Source: a virus
Strand: one strand, 5' to 3'
Length of the DNA: 64,000 nucleotides
IMG/VR virus record: IMGVR_UViG_3300047323_000138
Coordinates: 1-64,000 of that record
How positions within the stretch are numbered: position 1 is the first letter of the stretch; the number at the start of each line of letters is the position of its first letter. Below the pieces are notes generated by a model that made no database searches, was not told where the DNA came from, and was given only the letters and a program-made list of their open reading frames with translations. Below, in pieces: positions 1 through 8,174 of this stretch. The position numbers and the translations under genes were made by a program.

Positions 1-1
1 C

Positions 2-160
2 ATTGCAGCCACACTAGCTTTACTAGTCGTTGTACTAGTAGGAGGTTACGTTTACCTGAACAGTGAAGTAATCAAACAACAACGAGAAGAATTACGTACA
101 GCACCAAAGAAACATGTAGAGATGAAGTCTTTTGAGGTTTTGAGCAAACATACTGAGTAA
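2..160 (+). CDS. C-terminal end of a small membrane protein (partial)
   Basis: An open frame enters from the left edge and ends at TAA 158-160, giving 52 residues. It begins with a hydrophobic segment rich in Ala, Leu and Val (about residues 1-19), followed by a charged tail with a QQREE stretch. This looks like one transmembrane helix with a cytoplasmic or periplasmic tail. The N-terminus lies outside the window. It is the only rightward gene at this end and converges on the leftward late operon at a shared terminator. The function is unknown. Confidence 0.6.
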   Translation: MAATLALLVVVLVGGYVYLNSEVIKQQREELRTAPKKHVEMKSFEVLSKHTE

Positions 161-181
161 CTTTATTTTAGGTATAAAAAT

Positions 182-201
182 AGCCCGCCAAATGGCGGGC
201 T
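182..201. terminator. Bidirectional rho-independent terminator
   Basis: An 8-bp GC-rich perfect stem (agcccgcc / ggcgggct) with an AAAT loop lies between two converging transcription units. A-rich sequence precedes it and T-containing sequence follows, so it can serve both strands. Confidence 0.85.
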
Positions 202-243
202 TAATCTTGTCTGAAATAAGGTCAATGGCGTGACCTTTGTGCT

Positions 244-600
244 CTATGGAGCTTCTTGTTTTTGTACGGGTTCGCTGTTCTGATAAATAACAGCGTTGCT
301 TTGATTATTGTTTATAATCTTATTATTCTGTTTCTTGTCAGCTTGCAACAACCTCACTTGCTGTTCAAGAATATAAACTTTCTGACTCATGCCAATCTGA
401 TAAGAGTCTTGAGATTCCAATCCCTTGTTAATCTTAGTTTCAAGATACATAACATTGTTGGACATTACTTGCTGAGACTCCTTTCTCAAAGCCTCAACTT
501 CATTACTATTGCTATTTGAAGAATACCTGTCTGTAAGGATAACCAAAGCAGCTAGGAGTAATAGAAACTGGGAAGCTCTGTCAAGAAGTGTCCAGCCCAC
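244..600 (-). CDS. Membrane-anchored coiled-coil protein, last gene of the late operon
   Basis: 118 residues. An N-terminal hydrophobic helix (about residues 8-22, leucine-rich) is followed by an Asn/Ser linker, a long heptad-like region and a Gln/Asn-rich tail. I chose the GTG at 600-598 because a GGAGG lies five bases upstream; the GTG two codons earlier would touch that Shine-Dalgarno sequence. It follows the spanin genes, so a role in lysis timing or the envelope is possible, but nothing in the sequence proves it. Confidence 0.65.
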   Translation of the reverse strand: MGWTLLDRASQFLLLLAALVILTDRYSSNSNSNEVEALRKESQQVMSNNVMYLETKINKGLESQDSYQIGMSQKVYILEQQVRLLQADKKQNNKIINNNQSNAVIYQNSEPVQKQEAP

Positions 601-610
601 AGTCACCTCC

Positions 611-886
611 TTATTGTTTCATTTGACGACCATAAGGGCTCTGTAAACTAATCAGAATATCTAACCTACCGTTTACGTCGGCGCGAATAGCTTCAACGCT
701 CTTGGTTAGACGATCTTCCAGTACTTTAGCTTTTTCTTCAGTAAACATCTGACCTTGCATGGTATACATTCGATCTTCCATCTTCTGTTGGGCGTTATAT
801 TGCCACCCAACAATAAGAAAGAGAGAACCTAGTGCAAGTTTCTCAAGAATAGCTGCAAGCTTAACTTCACTATTTGACTGTGTCAT
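611..886 (-). CDS. Small membrane protein with coiled coil, lysis-cassette neighbour
   Basis: 91 residues starting MTQSNSEVK. AGAGG lies just upstream of ATG 886, and the start overlaps the end of Rz1. One transmembrane segment (about residues 16-29, ending near GWQY) is followed by a charged helical region. The shape (short N-terminus, one helix, charged coil) fits several small phage holin-like or envelope proteins. It could be a second holin or an antiholin, but I cannot tell which from sequence alone. Confidence 0.65.
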   Translation of the reverse strand: MTQSNSEVKLAAILEKLALGSLFLIVGWQYNAQQKMEDRMYTMQGQMFTEEKAKVLEDRLTKSVEAIRADVNGRLDILISLQSPYGRQMKQ

Positions 887-1148
887 AAAGACCTCTTTGC
901 TTCTCAGTCCATTGTCTTTGCTTTTCAAGAAGCAACTTATAGTCAAACACACAACCCGTATTCTTCACATATCCAATACTCAAAGAACGTACAGTATCCC
1001 CAGCACTTGTAACCCCACAAGGGTCAACCATCAGACTATTTGGCATCAGAAGTGGAACCTCTTTGGTGATTATCACTTGCCTTGGAGAGCAGGCCAATAA
1101 GCTCAGAAGGCAACTTGCCATCAATATCCACAACATCAGATACTTCAT
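870..1148 (-). CDS. Rz1: Outer-membrane spanin lipoprotein (Rz1-like)
   Basis: 92 residues with a short signal peptide ending in a lipobox (LLSLLAC, Cys at residue 20), so the mature protein should be lipidated and anchored in the outer membrane. The gene starts inside the Rz gene in another frame and runs past its end, the classic overlapped Rz/Rz1 arrangement. Together with Rz it bridges the periplasm and disrupts the outer membrane in the last step of lysis. The mature part is longer than lambda Rz1 and not strongly proline-rich. The lipobox and overlap make the call firm. Confidence 0.85.
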   Translation of the reverse strand: MKYLMLWILMASCLLSLLACSPRQVIITKEVPLLMPNSLMVDPCGVTSAGDTVRSLSIGYVKNTGCVFDYKLLLEKQRQWTEKQRGLYDTVK

Positions 1149-1443
1149 CTTTTACTACCTTTTGAGATTTGCTAGGAAGCTTATCAATAGTTGCCACAGC
1201 GGTCTGAGTCTTATCTTGCTGAACTTGTTTCTCAGATTGATATTCAGACGTGATGGTGTCACTTATTTCACAAGATTTAATCTGTAAGTTGAGGGACTTT
1301 TCACTATCTGCAAGACGATCCTGAGCTTCATGGAGTGCTTGTACTGCTGCACCCTTTTGCTCGCTTAACTGGTAAGAAAGGTAGCCAAAGATTCCTGTAG
1401 AGCATATGAAGAATAGGAGAGCGCCAATAAGGATATTATTCAT
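1036..1443 (-). CDS. Rz: Inner-membrane spanin (Rz-like)
   Basis: 135 residues from ATG 1443 (MNNILIG), overlapping the end of the holin gene. An N-terminal transmembrane helix (about residues 4-22) is followed by a long charged periplasmic region likely to form a coiled coil (about residues 28-90). This is the inner-membrane spanin architecture. It should pair with the lipoprotein encoded in the overlapping frame. A longer frame upstream exists, but its extra residues lie inside the holin gene. Confidence 0.8.
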   Translation of the reverse strand: MNNILIGALLFFICSTGIFGYLSYQLSEQKGAAVQALHEAQDRLADSEKSLNLQIKSCEISDTITSEYQSEKQVQQDKTQTAVATIDKLPSKSQKVVKDEVSDVVDIDGKLPSELIGLLSKASDNHQRGSTSDAK

Positions 1444-1672
1444 TGTTGTGTTCTTCCTGAATATCATCTTCAAACTGTGCAATAAACTTACCAACAAATC
1501 CCAACACAGCAACTACAGTCATGGCGATTATGATGTACACAGGACTCAAAGAAACAAGTCCCATCCCCAGCATTATGCTAATACCATAAGACATAGAGAT
1601 GAGAAGATTAGCAATTAAGCTAAGTGCACTGTAGGAGCGTAGATGTTTACGCCAATCACTTATTACTTTCAT
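1436..1672 (-). CDS. Holin candidate
   Basis: 78 residues starting MKVISDW. The ATG at 1672 has AAGGA at good spacing; an ATG two codons earlier would abut the Shine-Dalgarno sequence. After a basic N-terminus come two hydrophobic helices (about residues 16-36 and 44-62) and an acidic tail (DDIQEEHNNE). The position between endolysin and spanins and the two-helix layout fit a class II-type phage holin. It would form the membrane lesion that depolarises the cell and triggers release of the signal-anchor endolysin. Confidence 0.65.
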   Translation of the reverse strand: MKVISDWRKHLRSYSALSLIANLLISMSYGISIMLGMGLVSLSPVYIIIAMTVVAVLGFVGKFIAQFEDDIQEEHNNE

Positions 1673-2180
1673 AAACATCCTTAACTTTTAAAGGTACTTC
1701 ACCCATACAGAACTGATACTCTTTAGTTCGTCTAGTGACAAGACCGTTGAGTTTCTTACCTTTTGCATAAATCCACTTAGTAAGCTCTAAACAAGCCCCG
1801 CCATAATTACCAGCATTCAATCTCTTAAGCATTGTGCTTGAAGAGAAATTACCAATGCCAACATTATAAACAAATGAGAGCATTGCAGCATGTTGGTAAT
1901 CAGACTTGAAAGGAACCTTCACAACAGACATTAACTGTTTATCGTGTTTGATAAGGTCATCAGCAAACACTTTATCGCACTGATCTACAGTGAAGGTTTG
2001 TCCAAGCTTAAGTTCTGGTCCTACGTGCCCACGGCATGAAGTTATGATATTCACAGGGTCTAAGTAAGTTTTAGTTACTAGCCCCTCTGACGGGGCTATG
2101 AGAAAGGAGCCAGCTAGGGCGAGTGACGAGCCCAAACCAACCCCAAGAAGTTTTTTATACAAATTAGAGTTGGTTGACAT
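1656..2180 (-). CDS. Signal-anchor-release (SAR) endolysin, GH24 lysozyme
   Basis: 174 residues. Residues 11-29 form a weakly hydrophobic Gly/Ala/Ser-rich segment typical of SAR domains. Immediately after comes the lysozyme triad in the E-x8-D-x5-T spacing: Glu32 in SEGL, Asp41 in YLDP and Thr47. The downstream SCRGHVG resembles the P21-type lysozymes. The enzyme would be exported by the host Sec machinery, held inactive in the membrane, and cleave peptidoglycan after release. Its gene sits between the fibre genes and the holin, overlapping the latter. Confidence 0.9.
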   Translation of the reverse strand: MSTNSNLYKKLLGVGLGSSLALAGSFLIAPSEGLVTKTYLDPVNIITSCRGHVGPELKLGQTFTVDQCDKVFADDLIKHDKQLMSVVKVPFKSDYQHAAMLSFVYNVGIGNFSSSTMLKRLNAGNYGGACLELTKWIYAKGKKLNGLVTRRTKEYQFCMGEVPLKVKDVYESNK

Positions 2181-2189
2181 AGATAATCC

Positions 2190-2561
2190 TTATTCGTCAA
2201 GTGCTGCAAGTTGTGCTCGTAATACTACAGCCCTAGCTTCAAGAGCCTCTAGTTCAGCACGTTCAGCAGTGCCTTCACCAATTGCAGCATCTGCTATAAC
2301 GATCAATCTAAGATGCCTTGCACTATCTTTATCAATCTGATCAAGTTCATAAAGAATTGGTGGCCTTGGATCAACATATGGTGGCGGTGGGGCATTAAAT
2401 TGAGTACCATCCCAGATCCAACCAAGCGGGGGGAGTGGGTCTACATCTGTCACATCGATCCAAATAAGATCAGGTGGGAACATTGTTGTAATATCCCCCT
2501 CGGTTGAGAAATATTCAAAAGAGTTTCCATTTTCATCAACTCGGATATAAATTTTCAACAT
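2190..2561 (-). CDS. Probable tail-fibre accessory or assembly protein
   Basis: 123 residues from ATG 2561 (MLKIYIRVDENG), with GGGAG upstream and the start overlapping the stop of the fibre gene (TAATG). The middle is proline-rich (PPLGWIWDG...APPPPYVDPRPP). The C-terminal half is a charged, Ala/Glu-rich helix. This two-part build, an N-terminal recognition part plus a C-terminal helix, and the position directly after a fibre gene match tail-fibre assembly chaperones. The family match is by architecture only. Confidence 0.55.
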   Translation of the reverse strand: MLKIYIRVDENGNSFEYFSTEGDITTMFPPDLIWIDVTDVDPLPPLGWIWDGTQFNAPPPPYVDPRPPILYELDQIDKDSARHLRLIVIADAAIGEGTAERAELEALEARAVVLRAQLAALDE

Positions 2562-3856
2562 TACTTGTACTCCCAAATTATTGCGATGCCATCAGCACCA
2601 TTACCACCCGGTCTTGCTGTTGCTTGAGATGGATTGTTACCTGAACCACCACCACCAGCACCCGGACCGCCGCCAGCAAAGCCAGTACCTGTCCCAGTAA
2701 CAGAGCCGTTACCGCCACCACCGAAAGGTCCGGGTGCTCCGGGACCACCTTGACTACCTGTAGTACTTGAGCCTGAAACCCCAATGGCGCCAGATGTACC
2801 AGATGAATTCAGGATATTGCCGGATACTGATGCGGTGCCACCATTACCACCCTTGGCAGTGAATACTACGTTACTAGGACCTTGGCTCTCACCACCAACA
2901 CCACCACCAGCACTTGCTAGTGCGCCGAAGGATGTCGATGATCCGGGATTCGTGCCTGTGGTTATACCAATACCACCTAAGCCAATAGTGACTGTTTGGC
3001 CACTGAAACCGGATGTCAATCTAGTTTTTGTATATGCCCCTGAACCACCACCACCACCTACAGTATACTGCCCTGCACCAGTTATCGCACAGCCACCACC
3101 GGCACCGCCGCCGCCAACAAGTTCAACGACAATCGATGTTGTACCCGGTGTTGGTGTGTAAGTGCCTGTTGTCGTGATGCGTTGGACACCAATAAGCCTT
3201 CCCGCGCTGCTGTTCCCACCAGAGCTGGCAATCATTACCCATGAACCACCACTAATAGATGTGTTCCACTGAAGCCAAACATCACCATTAGTTGCAATAG
3301 CACCAGAAGGTAGTGCAGCATGGTCAATACCAACAATAGCTGCTGCTGTAATAACCCCATTGTTCGGAGTAAAAGTAGAAGCACCAGTGTTAGCATTAAG
3401 AGCTTTAAACTTCAACACCATACCATCAACAAGTGTTTTTACTACCGGAACATAGTCAGCTTTGTAGGTGTTTGCTGTACCTGTATCCAATGCATAAATA
3501 GGGCTACCAGACTGGTTTCTGAAAGCTTGGCGCCAGTATGAATTAGTGGTATCTGTGGTTGGGTTTTGGTTAGTGCTGCTTTGCACAGCTTCGTAAATAA
3601 GACCATCACTACCTTGTACAAACGCTTTAGGGGCAGATGCAGTGAAGTAGTAATCTTGTGTACTAGACCAAACACTAATACCCTTTTGGAAGATATGAAC
3701 AAGAGCATTATCTTGACGATTCTGTGACCAGTTTTCCCACTGAAAAGGAGGTACTTCAGCAGTCCAACCTGTTTGAATTTTAACATTACTTGGGGACACA
3801 ATGGAGCCGCCGGACGCCCATTGGTAAGTAAAGTCTGGACGAGAAATCTCAGTCAT
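2561..3856 (-). CDS. Tail fibre or adhesin with glycine-rich receptor-binding tip
   Basis: 431 residues. The N-terminal 220 residues look like a baseplate-attachment and shaft region. From about residue 245 the chain becomes extremely Gly-rich, with repeated GGGGSG, GLGGIG, GGPGAPG and GGGG stretches, and it ends GADGIAIIWEYK. Gly-rich tips with this ending are known in phage adhesins, where polyglycine-II-like packing carries variable receptor-binding loops. It is probably the host-range determinant for this fibre. The gene follows the baseplate wedge genes and precedes a chaperone-like gene. Confidence 0.75.
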   Translation of the reverse strand: MTEISRPDFTYQWASGGSIVSPSNVKIQTGWTAEVPPFQWENWSQNRQDNALVHIFQKGISVWSSTQDYYFTASAPKAFVQGSDGLIYEAVQSSTNQNPTTDTTNSYWRQAFRNQSGSPIYALDTGTANTYKADYVPVVKTLVDGMVLKFKALNANTGASTFTPNNGVITAAAIVGIDHAALPSGAIATNGDVWLQWNTSISGGSWVMIASSGGNSSAGRLIGVQRITTTGTYTPTPGTTSIVVELVGGGGAGGGCAITGAGQYTVGGGGGSGAYTKTRLTSGFSGQTVTIGLGGIGITTGTNPGSSTSFGALASAGGGVGGESQGPSNVVFTAKGGNGGTASVSGNILNSSGTSGAIGVSGSSTTGSQGGPGAPGPFGGGGNGSVTGTGTGFAGGGPGAGGGGSGNNPSQATARPGGNGADGIAIIWEYK

Positions 3857-3873
3857 TTAAATATTTTTCCTTA

Positions 3874-4617
3874 TTAAAGAAGTTGGCCATACTGACCACC
3901 AACCGATAAATCGCTTAAATCTCCATAGCCTCTGGCATTAGGAGCACCCTGAAAACCAAAGAAGTTTTCAGCAATAAATTCACCAAAGTTAACTCTTACG
4001 CCAATTGGTTTTGGAACAAACCTTGAGGGATATCCTGAAGAATATGATGTGTAGTTCAGCAAGACTTTTTCAAAAGAGGAAAGCTCTCTCCCCATCATCA
4101 AAGTGAATTCAGCATTCCCTTCAGCAACAACCAAGTTAATATCAATACCAAATACGAATTGCATGAACTCAATGAATTGATTTGGAGTTGCATTTGTACT
4201 ATTCTTAATAATCTTAGCTTTGATGAACAAACGATATTGTTCATCTGTTAACAAAGTGTTCCCAGCTAAAGGATTATTGATGTCATAATAAGGACCACCA
4301 AGTGCAGGATTACCTAAGTCACCATAAGACTGAGCATCTGGATAACCTTGGAAAGCAAAGAAGGTTAACAGTGCAGTGTCAATAAGCTCTCTTGGTTGAC
4401 CAACAATATCTCCAATAATATCTAATTGAGCGCCTGTCGCAGTATCAATTGATCGCTCTTGCATAAGCTGACGAAAGACTTCTTGAAGCTCAATCTTTCC
4501 GCCGAGGAGGAGTTGGAGATAGCGGTCGAATATGGGCTTTTCAACAAACTGCTCAGTTACACGAGAACGAGCAACAGAAAGGTAATCTTCAATATTAAAA
4601 ACATTGAGTTCAGACAT
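3874..4617 (-). CDS. Baseplate wedge protein (DUF2612-like, P2 gpI-type role)
   Basis: 247 residues. It contains a helical N-terminal part, the motif GAQLDIIGDIVGQPR (about residues 61-75), and two similar short modules (FFAFQGYPDAQSYGDL near 85 and FFGFQGAPNARGYGDL near 217) that look like an internal repeat. LDIIGxxVGxxR is typical of DUF2612 phage proteins found next to baseplate protein J. It likely links the wedge to the fibre. Its start is 9 bases from the end of the J gene. Confidence 0.7.
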   Translation of the reverse strand: MSELNVFNIEDYLSVARSRVTEQFVEKPIFDRYLQLLLGGKIELQEVFRQLMQERSIDTATGAQLDIIGDIVGQPRELIDTALLTFFAFQGYPDAQSYGDLGNPALGGPYYDINNPLAGNTLLTDEQYRLFIKAKIIKNSTNATPNQFIEFMQFVFGIDINLVVAEGNAEFTLMMGRELSSFEKVLLNYTSYSSGYPSRFVPKPIGVRVNFGEFIAENFFGFQGAPNARGYGDLSDLSVGGQYGQLL

Positions 4618-4626
4618 GAAGACTCC

Positions 4627-6066
4627 TTATGTGATCACGATATTAACACTCGACAATGAAGCAATCGAGGAGAATGGAATAACAATATTAGTTGTACCTG
4701 TTGGACTAGGTGCAGTACCAATCTTCAAGGAAACAACCTCGTGACCCGGAATGCTGTTAATCGGCGTATACAAGCGACTATAAATAACATCGTCACCAGT
4801 ACCAAGATTAGCTGCAAAGTAGTCAAGCAATGCCGTCTGAATAGCTGCATTACCATTAGCTGGGAAATTCACATCTGTGGTAATATCGATGCTGATGTAG
4901 ATAACAACAGGAGTTGGTCGAGAAAAACTTACGTTGTGAGCAAACCCTTGGACATCGTTGATACTTACAGTTGTATTACCGTAACTCAGAATACCAATTG
5001 GTTTGTTATCCCAAATAGCATTAGCAATGTCTGTAGACAAACCACCAACCACGATTGGAAGGAAGCTGTGTGCAGGAACACCGTTACCATCTACAACACT
5101 TGTATCATTCTCGTAAATAGTTACTTCGCTAACATTACCAAGATTGATAAGTGCAGAGTAGATAGCATCTAGTGTATTGGTTGCACGATCAAACTTACCA
5201 TTACGAAAGCGTAAACGAAGCTCTTCGTCTGTCTCACGATCTTCACCGGGAGTTGCTGCAATTGGGTTGATTACACTGTCCCAACCAAGCATCGGTGTGA
5301 GGATAGTGTCAACGGTGTTTGCAGGCTGTACGATAATGCCGGAATTAACAGCAACAACTTCACCAACTGTTCGTACTTTGTTAATACCAAGATTAACAGA
5401 TGTTGTAAAGTTAACAGTCTGGAAGATATCTAAACGATCAATTACAAGAGTCGTTCCAACAACAGAAGAAGTCAGTGTTGGATGAGCACCAGCAATAACG
5501 CCTTGCAACCCAGCCAAGATTTCAGCTACAGTAGCACTTGCATCAGATGTAAATGTGATGGTGTTAGAGGTTGTTGTATTGGTATAAGTGATAGTGTAAG
5601 CTGTGCTATTCTGTAGGGTGACAACTGATACGGTGATGCCACTAGCGTTGCTGGCAGCTAGAGAAATAGCGCCAACTGTAGTAAATTGTTCACCAGTTGT
5701 AGAGCTACTTACTGTCTGTCCAACAGGGATCAGTGTATTAGTGTCACCAGCAACAAGAATAGAGGAAGTGGTAAAGGTTTGTTCTTTACGTGTAATACTA
5801 GCGTATGCTACCAGATTATCTAGAGCAATCCCTGTTGCAGCGTTTGGATCAAACGCTGCATATACTTCCTGGGCAGCTTCCCAAAGGTCAGCTTCGGAGG
5901 GGGCTGCTAGGGAGATGAGGCGACCTAGAGCGGAGGAGTCTGATACGTCAACCGTATCACCGGGAATCGTCAAATCTTGAAATAATTGAACAGCCAAGGC
6001 CCTGTCATCAGCAAGGATATCAGCCAATCTTTTTATAATAAATCCCTGATCAGTAATACCTGCCAT
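4627..6066 (-). CDS. Baseplate J-like wedge protein
   Basis: 479 residues. The N-terminus has the family start pattern, and the region from about 270 onward contains the GEDRETDEELRLRFRNG segment with a downstream IYSALINLGNVSEVTIYEND, both hallmarks of the Mu gp47/P2 gpJ family. It forms the main wedge subunit around the hub. Its start overlaps the end of the homing endonuclease gene by 17 bases, showing how tightly that gene is fitted into the operon. Confidence 0.88.
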   Translation of the reverse strand: MAGITDQGFIIKRLADILADDRALAVQLFQDLTIPGDTVDVSDSSALGRLISLAAPSEADLWEAAQEVYAAFDPNAATGIALDNLVAYASITRKEQTFTTSSILVAGDTNTLIPVGQTVSSSTTGEQFTTVGAISLAASNASGITVSVVTLQNSTAYTITYTNTTTSNTITFTSDASATVAEILAGLQGVIAGAHPTLTSSVVGTTLVIDRLDIFQTVNFTTSVNLGINKVRTVGEVVAVNSGIIVQPANTVDTILTPMLGWDSVINPIAATPGEDRETDEELRLRFRNGKFDRATNTLDAIYSALINLGNVSEVTIYENDTSVVDGNGVPAHSFLPIVVGGLSTDIANAIWDNKPIGILSYGNTTVSINDVQGFAHNVSFSRPTPVVIYISIDITTDVNFPANGNAAIQTALLDYFAANLGTGDDVIYSRLYTPINSIPGHEVVSLKIGTAPSPTGTTNIVIPFSSIASLSSVNIVIT

Positions 6067-7003
6067 TAGCTAGATCCTTATACTGGTTTGTTTGAAAATC
6101 TACTAGTTCCCCCAAATCTGTAATAGATATGGTTTCAGTAAATCCGCTGGGAAGTTCCCATTGTGAAAAATATGAACCGAATGTTTTCCTAATCAACCTT
6201 TCATGTAGCTGGGCATCGAGACCTGTTGAATAATCCCAAGAGTAAGCTAATTCAAAATTAATATCTAATGGACGACAGTCTCTTTTGTGTTCGTAAAGAC
6301 GTCTTTCAATATCACAAGTAATCCCGTACTTATAACCTTGTAAGATATTATCTTCAGAAATCACTCGTAGAATATATAGCTTTGCTGGTAACGAAGGGTT
6401 GAAGCCTGAAAAGGCACAGTGAGGACAGGCACAGTTTCTCCTAATACTGCCTATTTTAGTTATCCAATCCTTACCACAAAAATCGCAATTAAGACTAAAC
6501 TCTATTTCTCTGACCCTTTTCTCGATCTTGTAATCTACAAAGTTAACTGTAAAATTATTCTTCTGACCTTTTTCAGAAACCTTATTAAAAAGATCTTCTT
6601 TAGATGGACGAGTGTTGTTTGCACAAACCCTACAACCTTTTTGACTAAAAGCAACGCCACTGTAAGTACCTTCCCAGTGGAAGTCACAAGTATTACATTT
6701 TAGTTTTATAGGGTCGTGGGACTTACCAATAACTTCGTCTAATAGGGTAATACCAAGTTTATTAAGAATCGGCAACATTCTTTCAATTTTTCTCTCAGAG
6801 TTCGTGCCAAACTTACCACTACAAATACAAGGCTTCCGGCCTGATAAAATTGAAGCTGCTGTTACAGTGGAAACCAGAGAACAGATAATACATTTAACGG
6901 TAAACCTTGATCGTTGATTTTTGCCAAACTCTAGAACTTCGTAATTAGCCCCATTTTGGGAGTAAATACTATTTTTATAATACTCTGATAAAAGCATATT
7001 CAA
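6050..7003 (-). CDS. Zinc-finger array plus GIY-YIG-like homing endonuclease
   Basis: 317 residues. At least three CxxC...CxxC modules occur (CIIC/CIC near 39-57, CNTC/CRVC near 103-126, CDFC/CPHC near 173-196), spaced like repeated zinc ribbons. A C-terminal part follows (KLYILRV...GYKYGITCDIERRLYEH, about 208-245) that fits a GIY-YIG or related T5orf172-type nuclease core. The protein probably binds DNA through the fingers and cuts to spread its own gene. It is wedged between two baseplate genes and overlaps both. Confidence 0.65.
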   Translation of the reverse strand: MNMLLSEYYKNSIYSQNGANYEVLEFGKNQRSRFTVKCIICSLVSTVTAASILSGRKPCICSGKFGTNSERKIERMLPILNKLGITLLDEVIGKSHDPIKLKCNTCDFHWEGTYSGVAFSQKGCRVCANNTRPSKEDLFNKVSEKGQKNNFTVNFVDYKIEKRVREIEFSLNCDFCGKDWITKIGSIRRNCACPHCAFSGFNPSLPAKLYILRVISEDNILQGYKYGITCDIERRLYEHKRDCRPLDINFELAYSWDYSTGLDAQLHERLIRKTFGSYFSQWELPSGFTETISITDLGELVDFQTNQYKDLANGRYY

Positions 7004-7374
7004 TTCAACGGGTCAAGGGAAATAGGCGCTGTAATTTCTCCAGTAACAACTCTTACACTGAACACTAGAGAATATTTACGATTTACAAAAGTAGAATTAA
7101 AGGTTACAATTTCTTTAACTCCTTGCTCTTTAAGGATTTCGGTTTGGAAAATCAAATCAGCCGATGCTTTAGAAGTTTGCTTCTTGCCCAGCAGTCTTTG
7201 GAACCATGGCACACCATAAGTAGTGTCCAAAAACCATTCTTCACGAAACGTAAGTAAGCGAATCTTTAATCTTTGCCCGACAGTCTCAGTAAGTGGTTGA
7301 GTTGTATCTTCTTTCAGCAATGGCCCATTGTGCCAGATTATATCCCAAGATGTGGGATCAAGTTTGAAATCTAT
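7000..7374 (-). CDS. Baseplate wedge protein, Mu gp46 / gp25-like, ATA start
   Basis: 124 residues. The stretch TETVGQRLKIRLLTFREEWFL and DTTYGVPWF is characteristic of Mu gp46-like wedge proteins, which start the sheath tube like T4 gp25. Coding similarity to the usual family N-terminus (DFKLDPTSWD...NGPL) extends upstream of the first ordinary start (TTG 7320-7318). The only codon at proper distance (6 bases) from the perfect AGGAGG at 7386-7381 is ATA at 7374-7372. No ATG, GTG or TTG exists there in frame. I therefore annotate an ATA start; weak initiation, a mutation or a base error are alternatives. Confidence 0.75.
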   Translation of the reverse strand: MDFKLDPTSWDIIWHNGPLLKEDTTQPLTETVGQRLKIRLLTFREEWFLDTTYGVPWFQRLLGKKQTSKASADLIFQTEILKEQGVKEIVTFNSTFVNRKYSLVFSVRVVTGEITAPISLDPLN

Positions 7375-7385
7375 GATACACCTCC

Positions 7386-8174
7386 TTAGTTTGTACTTGG
7401 ACCAGATGTGCCTGCACCTGTAGTTACGCCAGTATGCTTGTGCAAGTTAATATTGATGCCGCTAAGTGTGTAGGTGCCGGTCTGTACGTAACTACCAACT
7501 TGGGTAATATTACCCTGAAAGGTCAAATCACCTATCCAGAGTGCCGATGTGGCATCAACAGTCAAACTTGGAGTATTCAAAGATAGGCTAGTGGCGGCAT
7601 TGATGGTTACATCAGAGCCTTCAATAATCACAGGCATATTGCTGGTTGTAATACCAATACTACCATCGGCTCTAATTCTAATCTCTGCCTCCGCACCACC
7701 CAAGTTTCCAAATAAAACAGTATCTTTAGTGTCGTGAGTGAGTACATGTTTTGCTGGATTGTTGACTGCTATTCCCGGAGGTTGGATACCCGGCAGGAAA
7801 ATTGCATCACTCTTATCCATCTTGGCAAAGTTTGTGGGGCTAGATGGTCGTCCATTTCCACCTTTCCAGCCATCCATGTTCCTCATAGAGAACATGGCGG
7901 TCCCCGTATCACCCACCTCGATAGGGAAAGTGAAGCCAGACTTTTTAGATACTTGAAAGGACACAGGAACGCCGGGTATAACCGCTCGCTCTTTAACAGT
8001 GCCATCTTGCTCCAGCTGATTAATGGTTGGCTGTATATCAACCATTTGACCGTTCAAACCATCCCTGACAGCTACGACAATACAAGGTATAATGGTGTAC
8101 TTGTTATTCATCAAACTATCAAATGCACCAGTCATTGTGCTTTGAATAGCTGCTACGGCTTCAGAACTCATCAC
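7386..8174 (-). CDS. Tail spike / membrane-puncturing protein (gp138 N-terminal type)
   Basis: 262 residues. The N-terminal half has the OB-fold-type pattern of Gp138_N spikes (IIPCIVVAVRDG..MVDIQPTINQ, then VSFQVSKKSGFTFPIEVGDTG). The middle region is a beta-rich repeat zone. The C-terminus has NLHKHTGVTTG, where an HxH pair could bind iron at the needle apex as in P2 gpV-like tips. It sits at the tip of the tube and pierces the outer membrane. Its start overlaps the hub gene by four bases. Confidence 0.8.
   Translation of the reverse strand: MMSSEAVAAIQSTMTGAFDSLMNNKYTIIPCIVVAVRDGLNGQMVDIQPTINQLEQDGTVKERAVIPGVPVSFQVSKKSGFTFPIEVGDTGTAMFSMRNMDGWKGGNGRPSSPTNFAKMDKSDAIFLPGIQPPGIAVNNPAKHVLTHDTKDTVLFGNLGGAEAEIRIRADGSIGITTSNMPVIIEGSDVTINAATSLSLNTPSLTVDATSALWIGDLTFQGNITQVGSYVQTGTYTLSGININLHKHTGVTTGAGTSGPSTN

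Noticed and set aside
2784-3161. Proline-rich rightward frame opposite the fibre gene
   Set aside because: It is the complement of the glycine-rich fibre tip, has no ribosome-binding site and is composition-driven.
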